A stretch of DNA of 15,313 nucleotides. Origin: an uncultured Lachnospiraceae bacterium (lineage in GTDB: Bacteria > Bacillota > Clostridia > Lachnospirales > Lachnospiraceae). This document shows, piece after piece, positions 6,587 to 14,181 of the stretch (positions within the stretch are counted from its first letter, which is position 1; the number at the start of each line of letters is the position of its first letter). The stretch lies in contig CACXFD010000153.1 in NCBI GenBank assembly GCA_902766845.1, forward strand, positions 1-15,313. Reading direction: 5' to 3'. The translations under genes and the position numbers were made by a program. The notes beneath the pieces are model-generated. The model was not told the origin of the DNA and made no database searches. It was given only the letters and a program-made list of their open reading frames with translations.

Positions 6587-7810
6587 ATGAAGAAGCATAT
6601 AATAATCGCATTGGGGCTATTTGCAATAATTATTTTGATTGCACTGTCACTGTATTCCGATCCACCGCCCAAAGTACGCCTGTTACAACTGAAAGACTAT
6701 GATGCGAGCTCAAACGATCTGGTCTCTGAGGGGAAACTCCGGGAGATCGAGACAGGGTATCTGATGCTTCATAAAACCGGCGATGGAGAATCGTTCATAT
6801 ACTATCTTGATCAAACGGAGGACAGATGGATTCCGATGTGCGCCGAGCCTACCTGCCCTCACGACGATTGGGAGTATTGTTACGCACATGTGTCTTCGGC
6901 AGATGATTTTTATCTGTATCATCGTCATATACGGTACGCAGAAATTGATTCAAAACTGGTGTCCACAGTGGATGCAAAGCAGCATCGGAAGGAATATTAC
7001 GTGAATCAGTGGGCGGACAGAGCACTGCATATAGATTTTTCAGATATACAGAACAGTAATGAAAACGGAGGTGAGGATAATATCTTTTTCGAGTATTCGT
7101 CCCCGACGAAACCGAATAGGGTGCCGGATCATTTTTCCCATAACCAAAACCTCTATGTATGCATAACAGCAGAAGACGAGACAGGGTGGCATTACGAGAT
7201 ATGCCGTGCAGACCGTGTGAGGTATGAAACCGAAACGATCGGCACGCTTCCCGGGACAGAAAAAGGCCGCTTGATCGGGTTCGCAGATGAACAGACGGTT
7301 TTCTTTATCTGGAATTGTACCGACAGGAACTACTTGTTTCGTTATGATGAGACGATGGGAAGCTTTGAACAGCTTTCGTCGGATTTCCCCAGTGTGAATG
7401 CGGTAGCTTTAACAGAAGAAGGGTGTTATTTGACGACCACAGGGCATAAACTGCTTTGGATGGATACGCGGACTGGCCGCGTGCGGGATGAAGGCATACG
7501 GCTTTGCGCGGAAAAGCAGGATATGTGGACGGACGGGCACTACCTTTTTGTCGGCGCTCTGTCAAAAGAGACTGCTGAGGGGAAAGAACCGGGCGGGAAA
7601 CTGGATATTTATGACATGAAAGGAAAACTGATACAGAGAATCGAACTCCCTCCGAAAGATACCTACCTGATGAATACTGCGGGAAGCCGTTTATTCTTTA
7701 CAACCGAATCGGATACATTTCATGGTCTGGAGTACGGACCCACCTACTATCTGGACAAACAGAAAATTGGGACAGAACAGGCCATTCTGATTCCTATTGC
7801 GATTGAGTAG
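6587..7810 (+). CDS. Membrane-anchored paralogue of the island lipoprotein; unnamed family
   Basis: From ATG 6587 the product is 407 residues with one N-terminal membrane segment (about 5-23) and no lipobox cysteine, so it should be a single-pass anchored or cleaved exported protein. It shares the plan of the protein at 4800: REIETGYLMLH near 52, WIPMCAEPTCPHDDWEYC at 81-98 (C-x4-C-x-H-x5-C), WTDGHYLF with EPGGKLDIYDMKGKLIQRIE further on, and YGPTYYL near the end. The ribosome site is weak (AGAAGAAA region); an in-frame GTG at 6557 is the alternative start and would add ten basic residues. It ends in a genuine TAG at the place where the paralogue also ends. The stop is 5 bases from the end of the opposing tmcAL gene, with no terminator seen between. 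The AT-rich composition suggests transfer. Function is unknown. Confidence 0.82.
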   Translation: MKKHIIIALGLFAIIILIALSLYSDPPPKVRLLQLKDYDASSNDLVSEGKLREIETGYLMLHKTGDGESFIYYLDQTEDRWIPMCAEPTCPHDDWEYCYAHVSSADDFYLYHRHIRYAEIDSKLVSTVDAKQHRKEYYVNQWADRALHIDFSDIQNSNENGGEDNIFFEYSSPTKPNRVPDHFSHNQNLYVCITAEDETGWHYEICRADRVRYETETIGTLPGTEKGRLIGFADEQTVFFIWNCTDRNYLFRYDETMGSFEQLSSDFPSVNAVALTEEGCYLTTTGHKLLWMDTRTGRVRDEGIRLCAEKQDMWTDGHYLFVGALSKETAEGKEPGGKLDIYDMKGKLIQRIELPPKDTYLMNTAGSRLFFTTESDTFHGLEYGPTYYLDKQKIGTEQAILIPIAIE

Positions 7811-7815
7811 CACGT

Positions 7816-9078
7816 TCAATCGATCATTACCAGCGGCCTTCGCAGCCATTCCTGCAGCGGCCGTCCGGTCTTTTGCTCCTGCATGGACCGGTACAGCTCG
7901 GAGACGGCCAGATCCTTCTGAAGCATCGTCCGGGCCGTGCCGGAGAGCGCCTGCGGATCGTTCAGGGCGTCCGCCGGACTCATCACCAGCGGAACGCGGC
8001 AGGTCTCCCAGATCGTTGAAAGAAGAGGGGCCGCGGATCTCCGAAAGCCCAGGATCCGTACATACGGCGGCATCTGCGCTTTGATGGCCTGAACGTCCGA
8101 AGCGCGCATATCGAGCAGCAGGTGCATCAATACCCGCCGCACCCGGGCTTCGGTCAGGTCCCGGGTCTTGATCTCCTTTACGAGCCGGTCCGTCGATACC
8201 GCATGGGTCAGGCTCTTTTTGATCCGTGCCTCGATGGCCGGCGATACGTCATAGAAAGCGGTCAGATCCGCGTTGCGCAGCAGGATCAGGCGGGAGAGGA
8301 GCGCCGGGAACAGGTCATCCGCCGTGACAGATCCGCGCTCTTCCAGAGCGTTTTGAAAGACTGTCCGGACTTCTTCCGGGAGCAGGGGCAGGACGTCTTC
8401 CCCGGCCCGGACGCGGCTCCGGATCTCAGAGGCGCTGGCGATCTGTCCGGGAACGACGGCTCCCTCCGACCGCATGTCATGACCTGCGCCGGTGCGCGGG
8501 ATCAGCAGGGGCCTGATAGGAGAAGACAGACGCAAAAGAGCCCGGAGGTATTCGATACCCAGACTGCGGTTCGGTGCGTCCGCTTCCTGCGTCAGCAGCT
8601 GCGGGGCAACCGTGTGCAGCGCCTGCTGCCGGGCGGCCGGGAACGGCAGTCCCTGCCGCAGCCCGTCCCGCAGCGCCGCCTGAAAAGCTTCCGGTTCTTC
8701 CTCCAGGAGGGCCGCGGTCCGTTCCATCTGTTCCAGCAAGGCGTCCGGCGTCTGTCCCTCCGGCACTTCCGCACCAAACGACAGCACGTCCACACAGCCG
8801 AGAGCCTGCAGCAGGGCAACCCCGCCCAGAGCAAAATCCTCCGCGCCGGCGCAGCACAGCGGATAAGGCAGCTGCACCACCACGTCGGCCCCGCCGCGCA
8901 GGGCCATCTCCGTGCGGACAGACTGGTCCAGAAACGCCGGTTCTCCGCGCTGCACCATATCACCACTCAGGACGGCGACGCATCGGTCCGCGCCCGACAG
9001 GGCCCGTGTCTGCGCCAGATGCCAGGCATGGCCGTTATGGAACGGATTGTACTCCGCGATGATCCCTGCGACTTTCAC
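7816..9078 (-). CDS. tmcAL: tRNA(Met) cytidine acetate ligase TmcAL (YlbM family)
   Basis: TmcAL uses ATP and acetate to make N4-acetylcytidine at the wobble position of elongator tRNA-Met, as shown for the Bacillus subtilis family member. The product is 420 residues, close to the usual length. The nucleotidyltransferase start GIIAEYNPFHNGH (5-17) gives the HxGH-like ATP site. SGDMVQRGEPA near 38 and GADVVVQLPYPLC follow, with SASEIRSR and helical C-terminal segments later. Reading on the minus strand, the start is GTG at 9078-9076, with GGAGG (9092-9088) inside the 3' end of dtd and 9 bases away. The dtd stop is only 4 bases upstream, so the two genes form one operon. Its 3' end converges on the island gene at 7,810. 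Confidence 0.93.
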   Translation of the reverse strand: MKVAGIIAEYNPFHNGHAWHLAQTRALSGADRCVAVLSGDMVQRGEPAFLDQSVRTEMALRGGADVVVQLPYPLCCAGAEDFALGGVALLQALGCVDVLSFGAEVPEGQTPDALLEQMERTAALLEEEPEAFQAALRDGLRQGLPFPAARQQALHTVAPQLLTQEADAPNRSLGIEYLRALLRLSSPIRPLLIPRTGAGHDMRSEGAVVPGQIASASEIRSRVRAGEDVLPLLPEEVRTVFQNALEERGSVTADDLFPALLSRLILLRNADLTAFYDVSPAIEARIKKSLTHAVSTDRLVKEIKTRDLTEARVRRVLMHLLLDMRASDVQAIKAQMPPYVRILGFRRSAAPLLSTIWETCRVPLVMSPADALNDPQALSGTARTMLQKDLAVSELYRSMQEQKTGRPLQEWLRRPLVMID

Positions 9079-9082
9079 GGTC

Positions 9083-9529
9083 TCAGTCCTCCAGACCTTC
9101 CAGAATGATCGTGAACGGGCCGTCGTTGATCAGACTGACTTTCATGTCCGCGCCGAAGACGCCAGTCTCCACGACCGGCACGGCCTCGCGGCAGCGCGCG
9201 ATGATATATTGATACAGTTCATTGGCGCGTACGGGGTCTCCGGCGTCGGTAAAACCGGGCCGGTTCCCCTTTCGGCAGTCCGCGTACAGCGTGAACTGGG
9301 AGACCAGCAGGAGCTGGCCGTCCACATCTGCCAGGGAGAGGTTGGTCTTGCCGTTCCCGTCTTCGAAGATCCGAAGACCGAGCAGCTTTTTAATGTATTT
9401 ATCCGCAACGGCCTCGGTATCCCGGGCGCCGACGCCGATCAGGACCAGATAGCCGCGGCCGATGCTGCCGACCGTCTGCCCGTCTACCCGGACCGATGCT
9501 TCCAAGACCCGCTGGATCACAAACTTCAT
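9083..9529 (-). CDS. dtd: D-aminoacyl-tRNA deacylase
   Basis: DTD removes D-amino acids (and glycine) mischarged on tRNAs, in the cytoplasm as a homodimer. The 148 residues fit the family closely. The Ser-Gln-Phe motif lies at 77-79 (VSQFTLYAD) and the Gly-cisPro motif at 137-138 (INDGPFT), the same positions as in the well studied bacterial enzymes. KGNRPGF near 87-93 and the N-terminal MKFVIQRV are also typical. I chose ATG 9529-9527 because GGAGGTGG (9542-9535) stands 5 bases upstream; the frame is open further back but without support. It is followed 4 bases later by tmcAL, grouping two tRNA quality or modification genes in one operon with a promoter at 9,577-9,549. Confidence 0.96.
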   Translation of the reverse strand: MKFVIQRVLEASVRVDGQTVGSIGRGYLVLIGVGARDTEAVADKYIKKLLGLRIFEDGNGKTNLSLADVDGQLLLVSQFTLYADCRKGNRPGFTDAGDPVRANELYQYIIARCREAVPVVETGVFGADMKVSLINDGPFTIILEGLED

Positions 9530-9548
9530 GGCGACCACCTCCGGTAAG

Positions 9549-9577
9549 AATATAGCACGGATAGAGGCCGGGGACAA
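9549..9577 (-). promoter_or_regulatory. Promoter of dtd-tmcAL
   Basis: Read on the minus strand, TTGTCC (9577-9572) is followed after 17 bases by TATATT (9554-9549), preceded by TGC to give an extended -10. Transcription would begin near 9,542, leaving a leader of only about 13 bases that consists of little more than the ribosome binding site. Confidence 0.55.
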
Positions 9578-9610
9578 TGGATTATTTTGACAGAAGTTCG
9601 CCGGAAGGTA

Positions 9611-9638
9611 TGGAAAGAATCGCAGAATCGATTATAAT
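9611..9638 (+). promoter_or_regulatory. Possible promoter of the ABC transporter genes
   Basis: A perfect TATAAT (9633-9638) has TGGAAA (9611-9616) 16 bases upstream as a partial -35. A perfect TTGACA (9587-9592) lies further up with no matching -10 (TATGGA at 9609-9614 is the nearest). The gap between the divergent dtd and ABC genes is 178 bases and should hold both promoters. Confidence 0.5.
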
Positions 9639-9707
9639 ATGAATATACGAAAGCCGCTTGCCATCCGATCCCTGTCAAATACATCAGGCGGCGCCGGGAG
9701 ATGAGCC

Positions 9708-10445
9708 ATGAAGCTGGAGATGATCGGCCTGACAAAAGCATACGGTCAGAAGAGAGCTCTGGAAGACTTTTCTTATGTCTTTGAGCCGGGCATCTACGGC
9801 ATCCTGGGGGCCAACGGCGCCGGCAAGAGCACGCTGATGAACCTGATCACGGACAATACGCCCCGCACGGACGGCCGGATCCTCTATGACGGGGAGGACA
9901 TCCTGTCCCTCGGCAAACGCTTTCGCAGCGTGCTGGGATATATGCCCCAGCAGCAGGGCATGTACGAGCAGTTTTCGGCCCGCGCGTTCCTGTACTATGT
10001 GGCGGAGCTCAAAGAGATCCCCAAGGCTCAGGCCCGCGTCCAGGTGGAGCGGCTGCTGCGGCTCGTGAATGTAAAGCATGACGCCCACCGTCGGCTGGGC
10101 GGCTTTTCCGGGGGCATGCGCCAGCGCGTCCTGCTGGCCCAGGCCCTGCTCGGAGACCCGCAGGTGCTCCTTTTGGATGAACCTACCGCGGGCCTTGACC
10201 CCAGGGAACGGATCCGTCTGCGGGGCCACATCAAAGAACTGTCGGAGGATAAGATCGTCCTGCTGACCACGCATATCGTCAGCGATGTGGAGAGCATCGC
10301 GGACGACGTGCTGCTGATGCAGAGCGGGCATCTGGTCCGGCACGGCAGCCCCGCGGAGCTCATGCAGGCCTGCGGCGGAAAGAATCTGGAAGACGTCTAC
10401 ATGGCCTTTCTGGGCGGAGAGCAGGTGGACGGATGGCGGAGCTGA
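9708..10445 (+). CDS. ABC transporter ATP-binding protein
   Basis: This 245-residue nucleotide-binding subunit powers an ABC-2-type exporter at the inner face of the membrane. Walker A is GANGAGKST (34-42), the Q-loop Gln is near 81 (GYMPQQQ), the signature is FSGGM (133-137), Walker B with catalytic Glu is LLLDEP (154-159), the D-loop is AGLDP, and the switch His is 189 (LTTHI). All key residues are present. The resemblance is to the drug, lantibiotic-immunity and Nat-type ATPases; the substrate cannot be told. GGGAG at 9696-9700 is 7 bases before the ATG. Its last 13 bases overlap the start of the permease gene, so the two are coupled and form one transporter. Confidence 0.95.
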   Translation: MKLEMIGLTKAYGQKRALEDFSYVFEPGIYGILGANGAGKSTLMNLITDNTPRTDGRILYDGEDILSLGKRFRSVLGYMPQQQGMYEQFSARAFLYYVAELKEIPKAQARVQVERLLRLVNVKHDAHRRLGGFSGGMRQRVLLAQALLGDPQVLLLDEPTAGLDPRERIRLRGHIKELSEDKIVLLTTHIVSDVESIADDVLLMQSGHLVRHGSPAELMQACGGKNLEDVYMAFLGGEQVDGWRS

Positions 10446-12823
10446 GACGCGTGTTTTCCCGCCGCCTCCTGCTGATCCTGCTGGCGCTCCTGGTCTGCAA
10501 CCTGGTGCTGTTCTACCGGCAGGAACGAAGCGGCCGCCTCTATGACCGGGCGGCTTATGCCGCGGCGTATGAAGAAGCCCTCGCGCAGGCGGGGCAGGGA
10601 AGCCCGGAGCAGCTGCTGGCCCGGAATGAGGAGCAGCGGGCGCAGCTGCGGATCTGGCGCGAAGCCTGGATGCTGCTGGAGCTGCAGGAGCGCAGCCGGG
10701 ATTACTTCCGGATGATGCTGGAGAATTACCGGGAACTGGCGGCCCAGGAGGATGAGTATGCCCTGGCCATCCTTCCGTACCTGGAAGGCGAGCCGATCCC
10801 GCTCTCACAGCAGCAGACGCTGCTGCAGACGGACGTGCGGGAGCAGATCAGCAGCCAGCTGTCCTATTTCATCGATTATCCCCTCTATCTGGAACGGATC
10901 CGGGAGCAGGCGGACCAGATGAGCCGCGTGAGCCTATTCAGCGATCCGCGTTCGTTTGCGTATAAAAACATCCAGAAGACGGTCCGGGACTTTTCCCGCA
11001 TGGAGGGAGCTTCGCTGACGCTGGGCAAGGACCGGGCGGTGGAGCGGCTCTTTGACGACCGTGTGGTGGATTACTCCATCCTCTTGTTTGAACTGCTGAT
11101 CTGCGCGTCTTTCCTGACGGAGCGGCGGCGGGGCCTCTGGAGCCTCGTGCACGCGGCCCCGGCGGGCCGGGCAAAGCTGGCGCTGGTGCGCGTCGGCATC
11201 CTTCTGGCGGGCGCCGCGGTGGGGACCGCGGTACTGCTGGGCGGGAAAACCCTGCTTTCCGGCTGGCTCTACGGCGGCTACGGGGACACGTCCCGTCTGA
11301 TCCAGTCCATCGAAGCCTTCCGGGGCGTGACGCGGCCCACGTCGGTCCGGGCCTTTTTCCTGTCGTATTTCGTGATGAAGATCCTGGGCACGTTCCTGGT
11401 GGGACTGTGCCTCTGGTTGGTACTGTCCGCGGTACAGAACACCGGCCTGGCTTTTGGCGCCGCGGCCCTGTTCCTGGCGGCTGAATACGCAATGTTCACT
11501 CTGATCCGGGACAGCTGGGCCCTGGTCCCGCTGCGCTACGCCAACGTGTTTGCGTTCGTGGAGTTCGGACCCATCTACCGGCGGTATCTGAACATCTCCG
11601 TGCTGGGGTGGGTCACGGACGCCCGGATGCTGACCGTGGGCCTTTTGCCGGTGCTCCTGCTGCTGACCGGCGCCCTGTGCGTGCTCGTGCAGGTGCGCAA
11701 GTACCCGGAAGGGGCCCGCAGCCGGCTGGAACTGATTCTGGACCGTGCCCGCCGGCAGGTGAGCCTGCGGCTGGACGGACGGCTCCACGCGTTTGGATTT
11801 GAACTGTATAAGATCCTGTGGCTGCAGAAGGGGATCGTGATTCTGGCTCTCGGGATCTGGCTGACGTTTCAGATGACCGCCCCCCACATGGATACCACCC
11901 GGGCCCAGCGCCTGGAGGCATCTTATGCAGCGCAGCTGTCGGAAGAGAGCGCCGAGGATGCCCTGACCCGGATCGGGACACGGCGGGAGACGACGGAGGA
12001 GCAGCTGGCGCAGATGGCCGGCGCCGGCGGCGGAACGGGAAGCGGAGCCGAGGCGTCCGCGGCCTCGCAGGCGCTGCTGGATGAGCTGGAGGCGCTGAAT
12101 CTGCTGGAGCAGCGCATCGGACGATGCGCGCAGCTGGGTGAGGAGACCGGCGTACCGGGACAGCTTTTGAACGATCTGCCTTATCGGACCCTGGTAGCGG
12201 ACGAGGCCGCCGGAGAGCGGGAGGAGACGGCGCTGAAAGCCCTCCTGGTGCTGGTGCTTTTGCTGGCCGGAGCCGGGGCGCTCGAGAACGCCCAGGGCAT
12301 GCATGCCCTGCAGACGTCCGTGCGGCAGGGGCATTCGGGCCTCGCACGGCGGCAGATCCTGGCCGGCGTGCTGCTGGCCGCGGCCGTCTTTGTCCTGTTC
12401 TACGGCCGGGAGCTTTTCCTGGTCACCCGCACCTATGGCGCCCTGACACATCTTTCCGCGCCGGCGGCCAGCGTGGAAGAACTATCGCTCCTTCCGGGCG
12501 GGCTGTCCCGAATGCCGCTGGGAGGCTTCCTGGCGGCCTTTTACGGTCTGCGGCTCGTCAGCCTGACGGCGCTGGCGCTGTGCGTTCTGTGCCTGTCCGG
12601 CTTGCTCCGGCGCACGGACCAGGCCGTGGTGATCCAGATCGCCGTGTGGCTGCTGCCCCCGGCGCTGGTGCTGATGGGCCTGAGGGCCCTGGTCCCGCTG
12701 ACTTTCCTTTCGCCGCTGGAGGCGGCCGGGCTGTGGATGCACGGACGGCTGTGGGCATACCTGATACCGGCCATGCTGGGGGCCGCCGCGGCTGCGGTGA
12801 CAGTGCGGCGACGGCCAAAATGA
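10433..12823 (+). CDS. Large ABC-2-type permease, apparently two fused halves
   Basis: The product is 796 residues, about twice the size of an ordinary ABC-2 permease. The first half has a membrane segment at about 11-28, a long extracytoplasmic helical domain of about 180 residues (30-210), then a membrane cluster from about 212 to 425. The second half repeats the plan: a membrane segment near 463-480 (GIVILALGIWLTF), an outside loop of about 120 residues with a Gly/Ser/Ala-rich stretch, then a second cluster to the end. It ends in a basic tail. The SRMEGASLTLGKDRAVERLF segment before the first cluster is a feature I have seen in unnamed clostridial exporters. It overlaps the ATPase gene by 13 bases, and AGGTGG (10423-10428) precedes its ATG. 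One chain could form the entire membrane pore with an ATPase dimer (inference). The substrate is unknown. Confidence 0.85.
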   Translation: MAELRRVFSRRLLLILLALLVCNLVLFYRQERSGRLYDRAAYAAAYEEALAQAGQGSPEQLLARNEEQRAQLRIWREAWMLLELQERSRDYFRMMLENYRELAAQEDEYALAILPYLEGEPIPLSQQQTLLQTDVREQISSQLSYFIDYPLYLERIREQADQMSRVSLFSDPRSFAYKNIQKTVRDFSRMEGASLTLGKDRAVERLFDDRVVDYSILLFELLICASFLTERRRGLWSLVHAAPAGRAKLALVRVGILLAGAAVGTAVLLGGKTLLSGWLYGGYGDTSRLIQSIEAFRGVTRPTSVRAFFLSYFVMKILGTFLVGLCLWLVLSAVQNTGLAFGAAALFLAAEYAMFTLIRDSWALVPLRYANVFAFVEFGPIYRRYLNISVLGWVTDARMLTVGLLPVLLLLTGALCVLVQVRKYPEGARSRLELILDRARRQVSLRLDGRLHAFGFELYKILWLQKGIVILALGIWLTFQMTAPHMDTTRAQRLEASYAAQLSEESAEDALTRIGTRRETTEEQLAQMAGAGGGTGSGAEASAASQALLDELEALNLLEQRIGRCAQLGEETGVPGQLLNDLPYRTLVADEAAGEREETALKALLVLVLLLAGAGALENAQGMHALQTSVRQGHSGLARRQILAGVLLAAAVFVLFYGRELFLVTRTYGALTHLSAPAASVEELSLLPGGLSRMPLGGFLAAFYGLRLVSLTALALCVLCLSGLLRRTDQAVVIQIAVWLLPPALVLMGLRALVPLTFLSPLEAAGLWMHGRLWAYLIPAMLGAAAAAVTVRRRPK

Positions 12824-12844
12824 CGCCGGGACGGCGCTCGGACG

Positions 12845-12898
12845 CCGCAGGCTTTCGGAAAAAGGCGGGAGACCGGGACGGCCTGCGGACGCTTTTTT
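12845..12898 (+). terminator. Intrinsic terminator after the ABC permease
   Basis: CCGCAGGC (12845-12852) pairs with GCCTGCGG (12881-12888), and six T bases follow at 12893-12898. The 28-base loop is long. A second short hairpin, CGCGG-AAAA-CCGCG (12906-12919), followed by ATTTT, may help. Confidence 0.7.
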
Positions 12899-12929
12899 CG
12901 TGAAACGCGGAAAACCGCGGATTTTCGTC

Positions 12930-12958
12930 TTGTAATTTGCTTTTGGATACAGTAAAAT
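12930..12958 (+). promoter_or_regulatory. Promoter of pta
   Basis: TTGTAA (12930-12935) and TAAAAT (12953-12958) are spaced 17 bases apart. Transcription should start near 12,965, giving a leader of about 80 bases before pta. The leader repeats the 12-mer GGAAAACCGCGG (12986-12997) also found at 12909-12920. Confidence 0.65.
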
Positions 12959-13046
12959 ATATCGGTGCGCTGATGTGCTTTGGCCGGAAAACCGCGGCAA
13001 GGCATGCGCACCACTACTGTTTTCACATGAAAGGAGACACTGTCCC

Positions 13047-13622
13047 ATGGGCTTCATTGACACCATCAAAGCCAGAGCCAAAGCAAACAAAAAGACCATC
13101 GTCCTGCCGGAGAGCATGGACCGCCGCACCTTCGAGGCTGCGCAGACCATCCTGAAAGAGGAGATCGCGGACCTGATCATCATCGGCACGCCCGAAGAGA
13201 TCACGAAGAACAGCGAAGGCCTGGACATCACCGGAGCCACGCTGATCGATCCGTTCACTTCCGAAAAGACCCAGGGCTACATCGACGCGTTCGTGGAACT
13301 GCGCAAGAGCAAAGGCATGACCCCCGAAGAGGCCCGCAAGACCCTTCTGGGCGACTATATGTACTATGCCTGCATGATGGTGAAAATGGGCGACGCGGAC
13401 GGCGTCGTGTCCGGCGCCTGCCACTCCACGTCGAATACGCTGCGTCCTTCGCTGCAGATCATCAAGACCAAGCCCGGCGTGAAGCTCGTGTCCGCTTTCT
13501 TCCTGATGGTGGTCCCGAACTGCGAATACGGTGCGAACGGCACCTTCATCTTTGCGGACTCCGGTCTGGAGCAGAATCCGGATCCCGAAAAGCTGGCAGC
13601 TATCGCGGGCTGCTCCGCGTAG
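13047..13622 (+). CDS. pta: 5' fragment of pta up to the TAG
   Basis: If TAG is read as stop, this 191-residue product carries the N-terminal part of phosphate acetyltransferase with the HSTSNTLRP substrate segment but without the Ser-Arg active-site motif. It would be inactive on its own. It is listed so that the piece an ordinary gene caller would find is accounted for. Confidence 0.6.
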   Translation: MGFIDTIKARAKANKKTIVLPESMDRRTFEAAQTILKEEIADLIIIGTPEEITKNSEGLDITGATLIDPFTSEKTQGYIDAFVELRKSKGMTPEEARKTLLGDYMYYACMMVKMGDADGVVSGACHSTSNTLRPSLQIIKTKPGVKLVSAFFLMVVPNCEYGANGTFIFADSGLEQNPDPEKLAAIAGCSA

Positions 13623-13655
13623 AGCTTTGAACTGCTGGTCCAGGAGAAGCCGTAT

Positions 13656-14045
13656 GTGGCCATGCTGTCTCACTCCACCAAAGGAAGCGCCAAGCACGCG
13701 GATGTGGACAAGGTCCTGGAGGCCACCCGCCTGGCCAAGGAGCAGTTCCCGCAGTACGCCATCGACGGCGAGCTGCAGGCGGACGCGGCCATGGTGCCTT
13801 CCGTTGCGGCATCCAAGGCGCCCGGCAGCGAAGTGGCCGGCAAGGCAAACGTTCTGATCTTCCCGGATCTGGATGCCGGCAACATCGGCTACAAGCTCGT
13901 GCAGCGTCTGGCGAAGGCAGAGGCTTACGGCCCTGTGACCCAGGGCATCGCGAAGCCGGTCAATGACCTGTCCCGCGGCTGCATCGCGGATGATATCGTA
14001 GGCGTCGTGGCCATTACGGCCGTGCAGGCACAGGCTCAGGGCTGA
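13656..14045 (+). CDS. pta: 3' fragment of pta after the TAG
   Basis: The first ATG after the TAG opens a 129-residue frame starting MLSHSTKGSAKH and including NDLSRGC. There is no ribosome binding site before it, and the conserved pta sequence begins earlier, directly after the TAG. Separate translation is therefore unlikely; it is the remainder of the interrupted gene. Confidence 0.45.
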   Translation: MAMLSHSTKGSAKHADVDKVLEATRLAKEQFPQYAIDGELQADAAMVPSVAASKAPGSEVAGKANVLIFPDLDAGNIGYKLVQRLAKAEAYGPVTQGIAKPVNDLSRGCIADDIVGVVAITAVQAQAQG

Positions 14046-14054
14046 GCATCTTGA

Positions 14055-14085
14055 AAGCGACCGGATCGGAACGGTCCGGTCGCTT
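14055..14085 (+). terminator. Hairpin terminator after pta
   Basis: AAGCGACCGGA (14055-14065) pairs perfectly with TCCGGTCGCTT (14075-14085) around a 9-base loop, 9 bases after the pta stop. The T run is poor (two T), but the stem is strong. The next -35 element begins only 3 bases later. Confidence 0.7.
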
Positions 14086-14087
14086 GC

Positions 14088-14116
14088 TTGACAAAGACAT
14101 TGGCTTCTGTTACAAT
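14088..14116 (+). promoter_or_regulatory. Strong promoter of the second secreted-protein locus
   Basis: A perfect TTGACA (14088-14093), a 17-base spacer and TACAAT (14111-14116) preceded by TGT form a near-consensus extended promoter. Transcription should start near 14,123, about 120 bases ahead of the gene at 14244. Confidence 0.88.
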
Positions 14117-14181
14117 CTTTATAAAGATTTCAACTCTCACTTATGATACCGGATACGCATTGTCGTTCTTGTGTTGTACCT

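Larger units (their letters stand above)
13047..14045 (+). pseudogene. pta: Phosphate acetyltransferase, interrupted by an in-frame TAG
   Basis: Pta converts acetyl-CoA and phosphate to acetyl phosphate and CoA, normally paired with acetate kinase for ATP from fermentation. The frame is 333 codons including the final TGA, the standard length, with no insertion or deletion. It opens MGFIDTIKARAKANKKTIVL and holds GDADGVVSGACHSTSNTLRP, KTKPGVKLVSAFFLM and, at the end, PVNDLSRGCIADDIV, whose Ser-Arg matches the catalytic pair of the archaeal enzyme. Codon 192 (13620-13622) is TAG inside AGCSA-stop-SFELL, where relatives usually have a Glu-like residue; GAG to TAG is a one-base change. The first part alone lacks the catalytic C-terminus. 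AGGAG (13032-13036) is 10 bases before the ATG. TAG ends another gene here (7808-7810), so a global recoding is unlikely. A recent nonsense mutation, a sequencing error or suppression all remain possible. Confidence 0.85.

Noticed and set aside
8122..9108. 328-codon plus-strand frame opposite tmcAL
   Set aside because: tmcAL on the minus strand has all family motifs; this frame has none.
9684..10808. 374-codon antisense frame opposite the ABC ATPase
   Set aside because: Low-complexity Pro/Ala/Arg composition opposite intact Walker motifs.
10934..12451. 505-codon antisense frame inside the permease gene
   Set aside because: Gln/His/Arg-rich shadow of a GC-rich membrane protein gene, with no ribosome site.
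13620..13622. TAG in pta as pyrrolysine or genome-wide recoding
   Set aside because: TAG serves as the end of the gene at 7808-7810, Pta is not a known pyrrolysine protein, and no insertion element or pyl gene is visible in the window.
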